A stretch of 64,000 nt of DNA from Lachnospiraceae bacterium (GCA_017437065.1 JAFSBX010000131.1:1-64000), one strand, 5' to 3'. Counted from the stretch's first letter, positions 7,741 to 16,561 are shown. The notes: generated by a model not told the origin, from the sequence alone. A program made the numbers and translations.

Positions 7741-8469
7741 ATGGTGTATTTAGAAACTTATAAGTTATCGAAAGTTTATAAAAAGAGCAATACTAGAGTG
7801 GAAGGAATAGAGGATGTATCTATGCTTTTTGAGGGCGGTAATATATGTACACTTCTTGGTCCTAATGGATCAGGAAAAACGACACTTATAAAAACATTAT
7901 GTTCTGAAATACAACCGGATAGCGGAGATATTAAGTACATGGGACATTCTATTTTTAAGAATAAGAAAGAAATTCAGCATATAAAAAGGAAAGTTGGATA
8001 TGCTCCGGAAAATCCTTTTTTGTACAGTCGATTAAAAGGAAAAGAGTTTTTGGAGTTTATGGCTTGTATGTATGAGGTTGACTTAAAAAAAGAAAAAGAA
8101 GAACTTAACTATTTGATAAAAGGATTTGAAATGGATAAGCATATGGACAAATTAATTACGGATTATTCTCAAGGAATGGTAAGAAAACTTTCGTTAATAA
8201 TGGCTTTATTGTTTGGTAAAAAAGTTATTATTATGGATGAACCCACTAATGGACTTGATCCAACCAGTTATCTGTTTCTTTTAGAGATTTTAAAACAGTA
8301 TCGCCAAGAAAAGCGGTGTGTATTGCTTTCAACGCATCAGCTTGATATGGCTGAAGAACTTACAGATCATCTTATTTTAGTTTTAGATGGACATATAGTA
8401 TATGATGGAAAACTAACCGAAAAAAAGAATTTAAGAGAACTTTATATGGAAAACATAAGTTTAGCATAA
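7741..8469 (+). CDS. ABC transporter ATP-binding protein (RiPP export or immunity)
   Basis: 242 aa with Walker A GPNGSGKTT (near residue 41), signature motif SQGMVRK, Walker B VIIMDEPTNGLDP and an H-loop STHQ. It belongs to the ABC-2-type exporter/immunity class and pairs with the membrane protein that follows 21 nt downstream. Position behind the protease suggests that it exports the matured peptide or protects the producer from it. Confidence 0.9.
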   Translation: MVYLETYKLSKVYKKSNTRVEGIEDVSMLFEGGNICTLLGPNGSGKTTLIKTLCSEIQPDSGDIKYMGHSIFKNKKEIQHIKRKVGYAPENPFLYSRLKGKEFLEFMACMYEVDLKKEKEELNYLIKGFEMDKHMDKLITDYSQGMVRKLSLIMALLFGKKVIIMDEPTNGLDPTSYLFLLEILKQYRQEKRCVLLSTHQLDMAEELTDHLILVLDGHIVYDGKLTEKKNLRELYMENISLA

Positions 8470-8490
8470 TAAGAATGAAAGGGTAAAAAT

Positions 8491-9888
8491 ATGTATGGAA
8501 TATTAAAAGAAATGTATAGGATAAAGATAATAAGATTTCTTAGAGTAGCAGGAATTCCATATAAATGTAAAGCTAATTTTAAAAGAATACTTAAAGCAGT
8601 AATATTGATGTTATTTGTTATAGGTATTGAGATATATGTATTTATTAATGAACCAATATATGCAAAAAAAAATTTATTGTTAATGATTGATACAAATCTA
8701 CATCTTATTTTTCTCTTTATGGTACTTTGTGGAATTTTTGTGTCGATAAATTGGATGCGGTATGACGAATATGATGAGATACAATTTTTATTATCATTAC
8801 CATTATATAAGGAACAAATTTATAAATATAAAGTATATTCATTGTTAATAGAGTGGGTTGCCTTTATTACATTAATTATGTTACCTTTTTGTATTGATTT
8901 ATATGCAGTTATTCGAATAGGAGCCTATATTGTAATATCGATAGGTGGTTTGTTATTTGGAATTGGAATAGGTGCTAAAGTGCTGTGCTTATTTCAACAG
9001 AGTTTTAAGGTCATATTTGTATGTATTCTGTTTGTATTGATGATTTTAGTGTGTGGATTTAAGTATACTAGATATAGCTGGCGGATAGAGAATGATTTTA
9101 TTTTATATTTGTTAGGAATATTTAGTATAGGAATAGCCTTTAATATAGTTGTACGCAATTTTTATGGTTTATATTCGGATTTATTATATAGAAAGAAAAG
9201 AATTGGGGGAGAAAAAGCAACAAGTATAAGTGGTATAGTTAAAAATAAAGTTCTTGCATTTGTTATTAAAGATTATATTTCCTTTAGCAGGAATAAAAGA
9301 GATTTGTTGAAAACAATGATTCTTTTAGGATGTTTCTTAATAAGTATTAGATTAACTGGTTTTGAGGTCAAAATTGCATATCAATATTTGTTACCATATA
9401 TAGGGTGTAATATATGGATTCTTGATTTGGCAGGTCAGGAAACATATTTTTACCAAATTAACAAGTTGTTAAAAAATGGTTCTAGTTGTGATTATTATTT
9501 AAAAAGGCTTTTATCCGGTTTTGTTGTGGTGCTTCCGATAAGTGTAATATGCGGTAGTGTAATAGAGTTTTTTGAAAAAGGATACATTTCTTTTTTTGAG
9601 CAGATATATGTAATTAGTATAAGTATATTAATGATTTTTTTGAGTGTGGGTATTTCTATCTTATGCAAAAGAGAATCTATAAGTAAATATAATGCTTCTT
9701 TTGGTGTAAATGTGGCTGGACAATTAATTTATTATACAGTTGGTGCTGCATATATGTTTTTGTTTGAAATGGTTTTGCGAGGAAGTAAAATAGCAACAAT
9801 ATTATTTTGTATAACAATGGGAATTAATATATATATTAATTTGTATGTGGTGATTAAGGGCAGATGCAAATACAGGAAAGTTAGATAA
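8491..9888 (+). CDS. ABC-2-like permease of the RiPP cluster
   Basis: 465-aa protein with roughly ten to twelve hydrophobic segments, no catalytic motif, and long Ile/Phe/Tyr-rich stretches. It is the last gene of the RiPP operon and sits beside the ATPase at 7741. I do not recognise a precise family beyond multi-span ABC-2-like permeases. Ribosome site AAAGGGTAAAAAT. Very AT-rich codon use, like the rest of the island. Confidence 0.75.
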   Translation: MYGILKEMYRIKIIRFLRVAGIPYKCKANFKRILKAVILMLFVIGIEIYVFINEPIYAKKNLLLMIDTNLHLIFLFMVLCGIFVSINWMRYDEYDEIQFLLSLPLYKEQIYKYKVYSLLIEWVAFITLIMLPFCIDLYAVIRIGAYIVISIGGLLFGIGIGAKVLCLFQQSFKVIFVCILFVLMILVCGFKYTRYSWRIENDFILYLLGIFSIGIAFNIVVRNFYGLYSDLLYRKKRIGGEKATSISGIVKNKVLAFVIKDYISFSRNKRDLLKTMILLGCFLISIRLTGFEVKIAYQYLLPYIGCNIWILDLAGQETYFYQINKLLKNGSSCDYYLKRLLSGFVVVLPISVICGSVIEFFEKGYISFFEQIYVISISILMIFLSVGISILCKRESISKYNASFGVNVAGQLIYYTVGAAYMFLFEMVLRGSKIATILFCITMGINIYINLYVVIKGRCKYRKVR

Positions 9889-9907
9889 GGATAGTTTAAG
9901 CTTTTGT

Positions 9908-9954
9908 TAACAGATTGCATATTACTGGAAAAATATATTTCTTAATGATATAAT
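9908..9954 (+). promoter_or_regulatory. Promoter region of the agr module
   Basis: A TATAAT -10 box lies at 9949-9954, 42 nt before the regulator start. The -35 position (around 9926) holds TGGAAA, a poor match, so activator dependence is likely. The 9-mer TAACAGATT at 9908-9916 recurs at 12046-12054, upstream of agrD. Whether it is a binding site for the LytTR regulator encoded here is an inference. Confidence 0.5.
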
Positions 9955-9995
9955 TTCAAATAAACATTGTGGATAAATAGTACGGAGCGTAATAA

Positions 9996-10712
9996 ATGAG
10001 AATCGCAATTTGTGATGATGAAAAAACAGTATGTGCAGAACTGGAAAATATGTTAACAGAAATTAGTGGTGAAATTAAATGTCTACTGGATATTGATGTT
10101 TTTTATACAGGAGAGGAACTGGAGACTTTTCTTTTAGATGGAAAAGAATATGAAGTTATTTTTTTAGATATAGAACTCAAGACTAAAACAGGGATGGAAA
10201 TTGGTGCTACTATACGTGATAGGATGAAAAATGAGAGCATTTTTATAGTTTATATTTCAAGTAAATCTACATATGCATTGTCCCTATTTAAGACACGTCC
10301 TTTAGATTTTTTGGTGAAACCGCTTAATAGGCAGGACATAGAAGGAATTATATTAAAAGTTAACGAATTGATAAATAGAAATAATACTTTTTTTGAATTC
10401 AAAATCAGACAAAAAACATATAGACAAAAAATAAAAGATATACTTTATTTTGAAAGCCTTGACAAAAAAGTATATATGGTAACAATAGAAGGAAAAATTG
10501 AATTTTACGGTAAATTATCTGAAATTCAAAAACAAATTAATAGTTTTCAATTTATAACAATACATAAATCGTATTTAATAAATTATCAGTATGTAAAAAG
10601 TTTTGAATATGATAAGGTAATAATGCTGAATAATATTACACTTCCAATTAGTCAGAATAATAGAAACAGCGTCCGACGACAACAAATAGCATTAAGAAAG
10701 GTTTATAGATGA
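9996..10712 (+). CDS. agrA: AgrA-type LytTR response regulator
   Basis: 238 aa. The receiver domain has the acidic pocket ICDDE and the phosphoacceptor Asp58 in VIFLDIE; the C-terminal half (about residues 135-238) is a LytTR DNA-binding domain with FITIHKSYLIN. Such regulators bind pairs of ~9-bp direct repeats two helical turns apart. It is the first gene of an A-C-D-B quorum-sensing module and overlaps the kinase gene by 4 nt (ATGA). Likely targets are its own module and the adjacent RiPP operon. Ribosome site GGAGCG. Confidence 0.9.
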   Translation: MRIAICDDEKTVCAELENMLTEISGEIKCLLDIDVFYTGEELETFLLDGKEYEVIFLDIELKTKTGMEIGATIRDRMKNESIFIVYISSKSTYALSLFKTRPLDFLVKPLNRQDIEGIILKVNELINRNNTFFEFKIRQKTYRQKIKDILYFESLDKKVYMVTIEGKIEFYGKLSEIQKQINSFQFITIHKSYLINYQYVKSFEYDKVIMLNNITLPISQNNRNSVRRQQIALRKVYR

Positions 10713-11995
10713 GTTACAGTGATTTATATAGTACAATTTATTTATTATTAAATATCTTGGGAACATATATCATATATCGTTTTATGAATATCTTTTTTAG
10801 TAATGTTAGAAAACGTGAAGTTGAGATGATTTCATATGTATTTTATTATTGTGTTATTGCATATTTCCATTTATATGTTAACAAAGCATTCATAAATTTA
10901 ATATGTAATGTTGTGTTATTTTTCTTAATAACATGGAATTATAGGAGTACATTCAAGAAAAAGATATTAGTATCACTACTAATTTATTCAATATTATTAG
11001 TGGTTGAAAGTTTTATTGTAATTATTATTTCGATATTGCATCTAGAAAGTGATGATTCTACGCGAATTATTGGATTGGTTGCAATAAAAATTGTATCCTT
11101 AATCTTTGTTCTAATGTTGAATAATGTTAAATATGTTAAGCTTGATATGAAAATTTCGGTGCATATATGGGTTTTGATATTGTTGTTTCCACTGGGCTCA
11201 TTAATTCTATTTGGTATTATTATTGTTGAGCCGACAAAAAATACTATATTATTATCCTTGGGCATTTTACTGGCATTTAATCTACTCATTTTTCATATAT
11301 ATGAGATTATAAATAAGGAGTATTTTGCAGAAATTCAATACAAGGAAAAAAAGAGAGAAGCAGATTTGTTGTATCAAAAAAGCATATTTTATGAAAAGCA
11401 ATTGAATATTTTAAATAGCTTTCAAGAAAAAATACGGATGATAAAACATAATTATGATAACGATGTTTTAGTGTTGGAAAGTCTTATAAAAAATAATGAG
11501 ATGGAAGAAGTAAAAAGATATATCAGTGGGATGATTGTTCACTATGAAGATTATGGAATGTATTCTAATACTGATAATATTGCCATTGACAGTTTGGTGA
11601 ATTACAAATTACAAGTAGCAGAAAAAATGGGAACTGAATTATATATTAATATAAAAGTTCCAGATGTACTTAAAATAGAGAAAAATGATTTGAGTATTAT
11701 TTTAGGATGTTTATTGGACAATGCTATTGAGGCGTTGGAAAAAACAAACGACAGAAGGTTAAGTATTAGTATTCAATATGACAGAAGTATACTTTATATT
11801 AATATAGTGAATAGTTATTCAGGTTGTATAGTAATAGAAAATGGTATTTATCAAACCTCAAAAGAAGATAAGGAAAGTCATGGTCTGGGTTTGATGAGTG
11901 TTCAAAGGGTAATTAATAAGTATCATGGAGAAATGATAATAAACGATGTAGAGGGAGTATTTTCAGTTGATTTGATGATTTATGATAGTTTATGA
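10709..11995 (+). CDS. agrC: AgrC-type sensor histidine kinase (GHKL)
   Basis: 428 aa. About six membrane segments fill residues 1-200, the usual peptide-sensing domain of AgrC proteins. The cytoplasmic half has the phosphorylated-His motif in MIKHNYDND, an N box in GCLLDNAIEALE and a G box HGLGLMSVQRVI, but not the classical HisKA set, as is normal for this family. It should sense the peptide made from agrD and signal to the regulator encoded immediately upstream. Confidence 0.9.
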   Translation: MSYSDLYSTIYLLLNILGTYIIYRFMNIFFSNVRKREVEMISYVFYYCVIAYFHLYVNKAFINLICNVVLFFLITWNYRSTFKKKILVSLLIYSILLVVESFIVIIISILHLESDDSTRIIGLVAIKIVSLIFVLMLNNVKYVKLDMKISVHIWVLILLFPLGSLILFGIIIVEPTKNTILLSLGILLAFNLLIFHIYEIINKEYFAEIQYKEKKREADLLYQKSIFYEKQLNILNSFQEKIRMIKHNYDNDVLVLESLIKNNEMEEVKRYISGMIVHYEDYGMYSNTDNIAIDSLVNYKLQVAEKMGTELYINIKVPDVLKIEKNDLSIILGCLLDNAIEALEKTNDRRLSISIQYDRSILYINIVNSYSGCIVIENGIYQTSKEDKESHGLGLMSVQRVINKYHGEMIINDVEGVFSVDLMIYDSL

Positions 11996-12040
11996 TAGAA
12001 GTGTAAATTTCGGCAAAAAAAAGTATATATTTGGGCATTT

Positions 12041-12085
12041 TAGTATAACAGATTCTGAATTGTAGTATAATTAAAATGCTATAAT
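12041..12085 (+). promoter_or_regulatory. agrDB promoter with 22-bp-spaced direct repeats
   Basis: TAGTATAA occurs at 12041-12048 and again at 12063-12070, exactly 22 bp apart, the spacing bound by LytTR-family regulators. TATAAT boxes lie at 12066-12071 and 12080-12085. TAACAGATT (12046-12054) is shared with the region upstream of agrA. In such AT-rich DNA a chance repeat is possible, so the regulatory reading is tentative. Confidence 0.45.
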
Positions 12086-12128
12086 CTATTTTGAAGAGGC
12101 ACATATTAAAATCAAAGGAGGAATTTGT

Positions 12129-12281
12129 ATGCGTAGGAAAATAGTGTTGAAATTAGCTAATCTTTTAGGGGTGGTGGCAATAGCAATAACATCTTACAGT
12201 GTTAATCAGACTTGTATGTTTTGGGCATATCAACCAGAGTTACCTAAGGGAGCAGATAAATTAAAGAATGAAAATATATGA
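12129..12281 (+). CDS. agrD: AgrD-like cyclic lactone autoinducer precursor
   Basis: 50-aa peptide with a strong AAAGGAGG ribosome site. Residues 1-26 form an amphipathic leader (MRRKIVLKLANLLGVVAIAI). The autoinducer region is VNQTCMFWA and the C-terminal recognition tail is YQPELPKGADKL. The tail resembles the clostridial pattern of Cys plus four residues followed by a QPE-P segment, so a five-residue Cys-Met-Phe-Trp-Ala thiolactone ring is predicted. The gene overlaps agrB by 14 nt. The N-terminal end of the mature signal cannot be fixed from sequence. Confidence 0.9.
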   Translation: MRRKIVLKLANLLGVVAIAITSYSVNQTCMFWAYQPELPKGADKLKNENI

Positions 12282-12837
12282 TACAATAGTAGATTTTATG
12301 ATGCAAAATGAAATTGTATCGCAAGAAGATGCAGAGTTATATAAATTTGGCATAGAACAAGGTGTCATATTTTTAATAAATATTATAACAATGCTACTAA
12401 TAGGTATAGGTATGAACAATTTTTTCTCATGTATAGTAATGTCTTTTACATACATGAACATAAGAAGATACGCAGGAGGATATCATGCTAAGGATATTAA
12501 AGTATGTTTTGTGCTTTCTTCTTTATTAATAATACTAGGTTTATTTTACGTAAAACTATTAAGTTACTGGGTTGGTTTCAAGGTAGTCACAATTCTTTTT
12601 TCTACTGTTATGATTATGGGGTTAGCTCCATATCAAAATACTAATAATCCATTAGATCAAGCTCAGATAATTAGGTATAAGAGTAAAACCAGGAAGAGAT
12701 TCTGTTCTGCACTTATAATTGCATTAATTTTAGAGTTCATAGGTATGAATAACATGAGTGCAACAGTAGTAACGGCTTTATTTCTTATAAGCGTGATGTT
12801 AGCTGTTGGAGCTATAATAGAAAAAGTATGCGTATAA
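12268..12837 (+). CDS. agrB: AgrB-type autoinducer-processing membrane protease
   Basis: 189 aa with four to six membrane segments. The catalytic motif RRYAGGYHA is followed by Cys seven residues after the His (HAKDIKVC), the spacing of His77 and Cys84 in staphylococcal AgrB. AgrB cuts the C-terminal tail of AgrD and closes the thiolactone. ATG 12268 lies inside the end of agrD, so the two are translationally coupled. It ends the AT-rich island; a terminator follows at 12889. Confidence 0.92.
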   Translation: MKIYDTIVDFMMQNEIVSQEDAELYKFGIEQGVIFLINIITMLLIGIGMNNFFSCIVMSFTYMNIRRYAGGYHAKDIKVCFVLSSLLIILGLFYVKLLSYWVGFKVVTILFSTVMIMGLAPYQNTNNPLDQAQIIRYKSKTRKRFCSALIIALILEFIGMNNMSATVVTALFLISVMLAVGAIIEKVCV

Positions 12838-12888
12838 TTATACTGAATTATTACTTGTTTTTGCAAAAAAAGTATGCTAAAGTGGAAA

Positions 12889-12927
12889 TCACCCTCATTT
12901 CACATGTGAAGTGAGAGGTGTTTTTTT
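12889..12927 (+). terminator. Intrinsic terminator after agrB
   Basis: The arms CACC-CTCAtTTCAC and GTGAAgTGAGAGGTG form a long GC-containing hairpin with a 7-T tail at 12921-12927. It ends the agr transcript and marks the right edge of the AT-rich island. Confidence 0.88.
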
Positions 12928-12957
12928 AACTTAATACTTACCTGCGGTCTTCTTTAA

Positions 12958-12982
12958 AAAGGTCATTCGGAAACTGACCTTT
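12958..12982. other. Short hairpin in the leader of the ABC operon
   Basis: AAAGGTCA (12958-12965) and TGACCTTT (12975-12982) form a perfect 8-bp stem with a 9-nt loop. No T tract follows, so it is either an mRNA leader structure or a dyad operator for the ABC-2 genes starting at 13065. Confidence 0.5.
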
Positions 12983-13064
12983 ACTTAAGAAAGCAGAACC
13001 GACTTGGCAAGATATTAGAGTATCAGAGGATTCTCAAAAATATTACTACCAGGAGGAAGCTAAC

Positions 13065-13853
13065 ATGATTGAAATGTCACATGTAAGCAAGACTTACAAA
13101 GTCTCTAAACGTGATGCAGGGGCAGTCTCTGCATTGAAGAGTATATTCCATAGGGAATATGAACAGGTACATGCGTTGAAAGACGTATCTTTTACCATTC
13201 AGGATGGAGAAATGGTGGGCTACATTGGTCCAAACGGAGCCGGAAAAAGCTCAACGATTAAAATCCTTAGTGGTATTCTGACACCGGATGAAGGAAACTG
13301 TCTGATTAATGGGCGGAATCCTTGGAAAGACCGTATCCGGCATGTAAAAGAAATTGGAGTTGTGTTCGGGCAGCGAAGCCAGTTGTGGTGGGATGTGCCG
13401 GTAGCAGATTCCTATGAACTTCTAAAAGATATTTATCGTATTCCAAAAGCAGTTTATGAACAGAATAAGGACGAGCTGACAGAACTTTTGAATTTGGGTG
13501 AGCTGTTGAAAACACCGGCTAGACAGTTGTCGTTGGGACAGCGTATGCGTTGTGAAATTGCAGCCTCTCTTTTACATAGTCCGAAGATTTTATTTCTGGA
13601 TGAGCCGACCATAGGGCTGGATGCAGTTTCTAAGCTGGCTGTTCGTGAATTTATCTTGAAACATAATAAGAATCATAAAACGACAGTAATTCTGACTACT
13701 CATGATATGCAGGATATCGAAGCATTGACAGAGCGAATTATCCTGATTGGTAAAGGGCAGATTTTATTGGATGGTACAATTGAAGATATTAAAGCCGGTA
13801 ATGATAATATGGACGAGGCTTTAGCCACACTTTATCGAAAATTCGAGATTTAG
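13065..13853 (+). CDS. ABC-2 exporter ATP-binding protein
   Basis: 262 aa with Walker A GPNGAGKSS (near residue 53), signature LSLGQRMRCE, Walker B ILFLDEPTIGLD and an H-loop TTHD. The insertion around GQRSQLWWDVPV is typical of the NodI-like ATPases that partner DUF990-type ABC-2 membrane proteins, two of which follow. The exported substrate is unknown. Ribosome site CAGGAGGAAG. Base composition returns to the chromosomal norm here. Confidence 0.9.
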   Translation: MIEMSHVSKTYKVSKRDAGAVSALKSIFHREYEQVHALKDVSFTIQDGEMVGYIGPNGAGKSSTIKILSGILTPDEGNCLINGRNPWKDRIRHVKEIGVVFGQRSQLWWDVPVADSYELLKDIYRIPKAVYEQNKDELTELLNLGELLKTPARQLSLGQRMRCEIAASLLHSPKILFLDEPTIGLDAVSKLAVREFILKHNKNHKTTVILTTHDMQDIEALTERIILIGKGQILLDGTIEDIKAGNDNMDEALATLYRKFEI

Positions 13854-13871
13854 AAAGGGGTGTGGTCAGAT

Positions 13872-14675
13872 ATGAAAAAGTACATTTCTTTTTTCAGGCT
13901 TCGGTTTTCCATGGGACTGCAATACAGGACGGCAGCATTTGCGGGAATTGCCACGCAGTTTATATGGGGATTTATGGAAATATTGATGTTTAAGTCGTTT
14001 TATGAAGCAGAGCCGTCGGCATTTCCAATGACATTACAGGCAACCTGTTCCTATGTGTGGATGCAGCAGGCGTTTTTGACTCTTTTTATGGCATGGGTTT
14101 TGGAGAATGAGATTTTTGATTCTATTGTAAACGGAAATATTTCCTATGAGCTGTGCAGACCTGTAAACGTTTATGATATGTGGTTTGCCAGAAGTACCGC
14201 AAACCGATTTTCAAAGGTGGTTTTAAGGTGCTTTCCGGTTTTGCTTTTCAGTGTATTTTTGCCGGCTCCTTACGGAATGATGGCACCGGTTAGTGGCAGT
14301 GCGTTTGTGTGGTTTCTGATTACACTTATTTTAGGGGCATTTGTAACGATAGCTTTTTGTATGTTAATTTATATGACTTGTTTCTTTACGGTATCTGCGG
14401 TGGGAGTAAGGATGGTTGCAGTGTCTGTTGTGGAGTTTTTTCAAGGTGGGGTAATTCCGATTCCGTTCTTCCCTGAAAATATTCAAAAAATTATGGAGCT
14501 GTTGCCTTTTGCGGCAATGCAGAATGTGGCATTTCGTATTTATAATGGTGACCTTGCGGGGGCTGAGATGAAAAGGGCAGTTGTTTTGCAGGTATTTTGG
14601 CTGGTCGTGTTGGTTACCGTGGGGAAAGCTATGAATCGAATTGCCATGAAAAAGATAGTAGTGCAGGGTGGTTAG
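13872..14675 (+). CDS. ABC-2 permease (ABC2_membrane_6 type), subunit 1
   Basis: 267-aa protein with six predicted membrane segments, beginning MKKYISFFRLRFSMGLQYR. Its N terminus and the conserved VNGNISYELCRPVNVYDMWFA stretch match the DUF990 subunits that act as a heterodimer with a second permease. The frame opens with GTG 13860, but that codon abuts the AAAGGGG site; ATG 13872 is better spaced. The end overlaps an out-of-frame upstream extension of the next gene. Confidence 0.82.
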   Translation: MKKYISFFRLRFSMGLQYRTAAFAGIATQFIWGFMEILMFKSFYEAEPSAFPMTLQATCSYVWMQQAFLTLFMAWVLENEIFDSIVNGNISYELCRPVNVYDMWFARSTANRFSKVVLRCFPVLLFSVFLPAPYGMMAPVSGSAFVWFLITLILGAFVTIAFCMLIYMTCFFTVSAVGVRMVAVSVVEFFQGGVIPIPFFPENIQKIMELLPFAAMQNVAFRIYNGDLAGAEMKRAVVLQVFWLVVLVTVGKAMNRIAMKKIVVQGG

Positions 14676-14701
14676 TACAGGAAAGGAGCGTTTGGGAAGC
14701 T

Positions 14702-15487
14702 ATGATAGACAGTTTGCGGTTATATGCGCATTATTTTAAGATACAGTTTCGGAGTGCAATGGAATATAAGTCATCTTTTATTTTGACTTGTATCGGGCAG
14801 TTTTTGGTGTCTTTTAACGTATTTTTGGGAGTCTTTTTTATGTTTCGGAGATTCCATAGCGTAAATGGGTATACTTACAGTGAGGTCATGCTCTGTTTTG
14901 GAATTACGTTGATGGAATTTTCATTGGCGGAGGCAGTAGCGCGTGGATTTGACATGTTTCCGTCCATGATTTCAAATGGAGTATTTGACCGTATCATGGT
15001 GCGTCCGCGGAATGAAATTTTTCAGGTACTTGGGCAGAAAATTGAGTTTACCAGAGTTGGAAGAATTTTGCAGGCGATTGTGATGTTTTCTTATGGAATT
15101 ATGAAAAGTGAAGTGGATTGGAGCTTTGCTAAAGTGGTGACGGTAATTTTTATGCTGCTTGGCGGAATGGCGTTGTTTTGTGGGATTTTTCTGATATATG
15201 CATCAATTTGCTTTTTTACGTTGGACGGACTGGAAGTTATGAATATACTGACGGACGGGGCAAGAGAATATGGAAAATATCCGGTGGACATTTACGGAAA
15301 AAAAGTGTTGCTTTTATGTACCTTTTTTGTACCGTATGCGTTGGTGCAGTATTATCCGTTACTTTTTCTATTGGAGAAAGGAGCATGGTGGTATGCGCTT
15401 TTACCGGCAGGGGGATTTCTGTTTTTGATTCCGTGTTATGGATTTTGGCGGTTTGGGGTACATCATTATAAGTCGGTGGGGTCGTAA
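14702..15487 (+). CDS. ABC-2 permease (ABC2_membrane_6 type), subunit 2
   Basis: 261-aa membrane protein with about six spans. It shares the layout of the preceding subunit, including a cytoplasmic stretch ISNGVFDRIMVRPRNEIFQVLG equivalent to the first permease's Arg-Pro motif, and a PVDIYGKKVLLL segment. The two permeases and the ATPase form a three-gene exporter. The long frame from 14597 overlaps subunit 1; ATG 14702 is chosen because AAAGGAGCG and GGGAAG lie just upstream. Confidence 0.82.
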   Translation: MIDSLRLYAHYFKIQFRSAMEYKSSFILTCIGQFLVSFNVFLGVFFMFRRFHSVNGYTYSEVMLCFGITLMEFSLAEAVARGFDMFPSMISNGVFDRIMVRPRNEIFQVLGQKIEFTRVGRILQAIVMFSYGIMKSEVDWSFAKVVTVIFMLLGGMALFCGIFLIYASICFFTLDGLEVMNILTDGAREYGKYPVDIYGKKVLLLCTFFVPYALVQYYPLLFLLEKGAWWYALLPAGGFLFLIPCYGFWRFGVHHYKSVGS

Positions 15488-15658
15488 ATAAAAAATTAAG
15501 AAAATATACACAAGCAGATAAGAATTAAATGTTAAACTAGTATACGGACATGTTGATAATTTGATAAATTTCTTGCCTTTTCAAATATTAATGTGTCAAT
15601 ACATTAGCAGTAGAATTGTGTAATTGTGAAAAAAGTAGAAGGGGAAGTCAGAGAATAT

Positions 15659-16432
15659 ATGGAACATAAGATAACATTTGACTGGAATAAAAGCTTAAAG
15701 ATATTTTGTCTTACTGCAGGAGGATTATGCAGTTTTTATTTTTTTATACTTGCGGCGTTTGTGGGGCTTGCTACAAAATTTAATTATATATGGCTGGCGA
15801 TGGGTGTGTGCCTGATCTTATTCGGAGTATTGCTTACAATGAAAAAAATTAAATTATCAAAAGGTATGAGGAAAGTGTTTTGTTTTGTACTGGCAGCAGG
15901 TATGATAATTTTTTTAAATGTAGAAGGATTAATTTTGTCCGGTTTTTTTGAATCCGGCGAGGAAAATCTGGATTATGTGATTGTACTTGGTGCGCATATG
16001 AATGCCAACGGACCAAGCAGTACTTTAAAAGCCAGATTGGACAAGGCAATTGACTATCTGCAGGAGAATCCGGATACAAAGGTGATTGTTTCGGGCGGTC
16101 AGGGAAGCAATGAGCCGATAAGTGAAGCACAAGGCATGAAAAATTACCTTGTACAGAATGGAATTGCCGAGGATAGAATTCTTATGGAAGATAATTCTGT
16201 AAATACAAATCAGAATTTGAAGTTTAGCTCGGAATATATTAATATAGAAGAAGATACGGTCGGAATTGTCACCAGTAATTTTCATATATATAGAAGTGTA
16301 AAGCTTGCCGAAAAGCAGGGCTATGAAAATGTATGCGGAATTGCAGCCAAGTCTCATAATTTTCTTCTGCCGACAAATATGTTGAGGGAGTTTGCGTGTA
16401 TTGTTTATTATGAGGTGACGGGGGCAATATAA
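15659..16432 (+). CDS. YdcF/SanA/ElyC-family protein (DUF218)
   Basis: 258 aa. Three N-terminal hydrophobic segments, then a DUF218 domain with YVIVLGAHMN, the Arg in LKARLDKAIDY, KVIVSGGQGSNEPISEAQ and TSNFHIYRS. Members have envelope-related roles (ElyC, SanA), but the reaction is not established. A GTG at 15626 would give 11 more residues but has no ribosome site; ATG 15659 follows AGAAGGGGAAG. Apparently monocistronic. Confidence 0.82.
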   Translation: MEHKITFDWNKSLKIFCLTAGGLCSFYFFILAAFVGLATKFNYIWLAMGVCLILFGVLLTMKKIKLSKGMRKVFCFVLAAGMIIFLNVEGLILSGFFESGEENLDYVIVLGAHMNANGPSSTLKARLDKAIDYLQENPDTKVIVSGGQGSNEPISEAQGMKNYLVQNGIAEDRILMEDNSVNTNQNLKFSSEYINIEEDTVGIVTSNFHIYRSVKLAEKQGYENVCGIAAKSHNFLLPTNMLREFACIVYYEVTGAI

Positions 16433-16561
16433 GCAGTTTAGTACATTGTAAACTATTTGTTCTATGTAGTATTGCATGGAAAGAGCAGGTTCCGACCGCC
16501 GGAAAAGAGTGATAATAGCAGGAAAATGCAACGGGAATGTTGCGGACGTAGTGTGTGAAAA

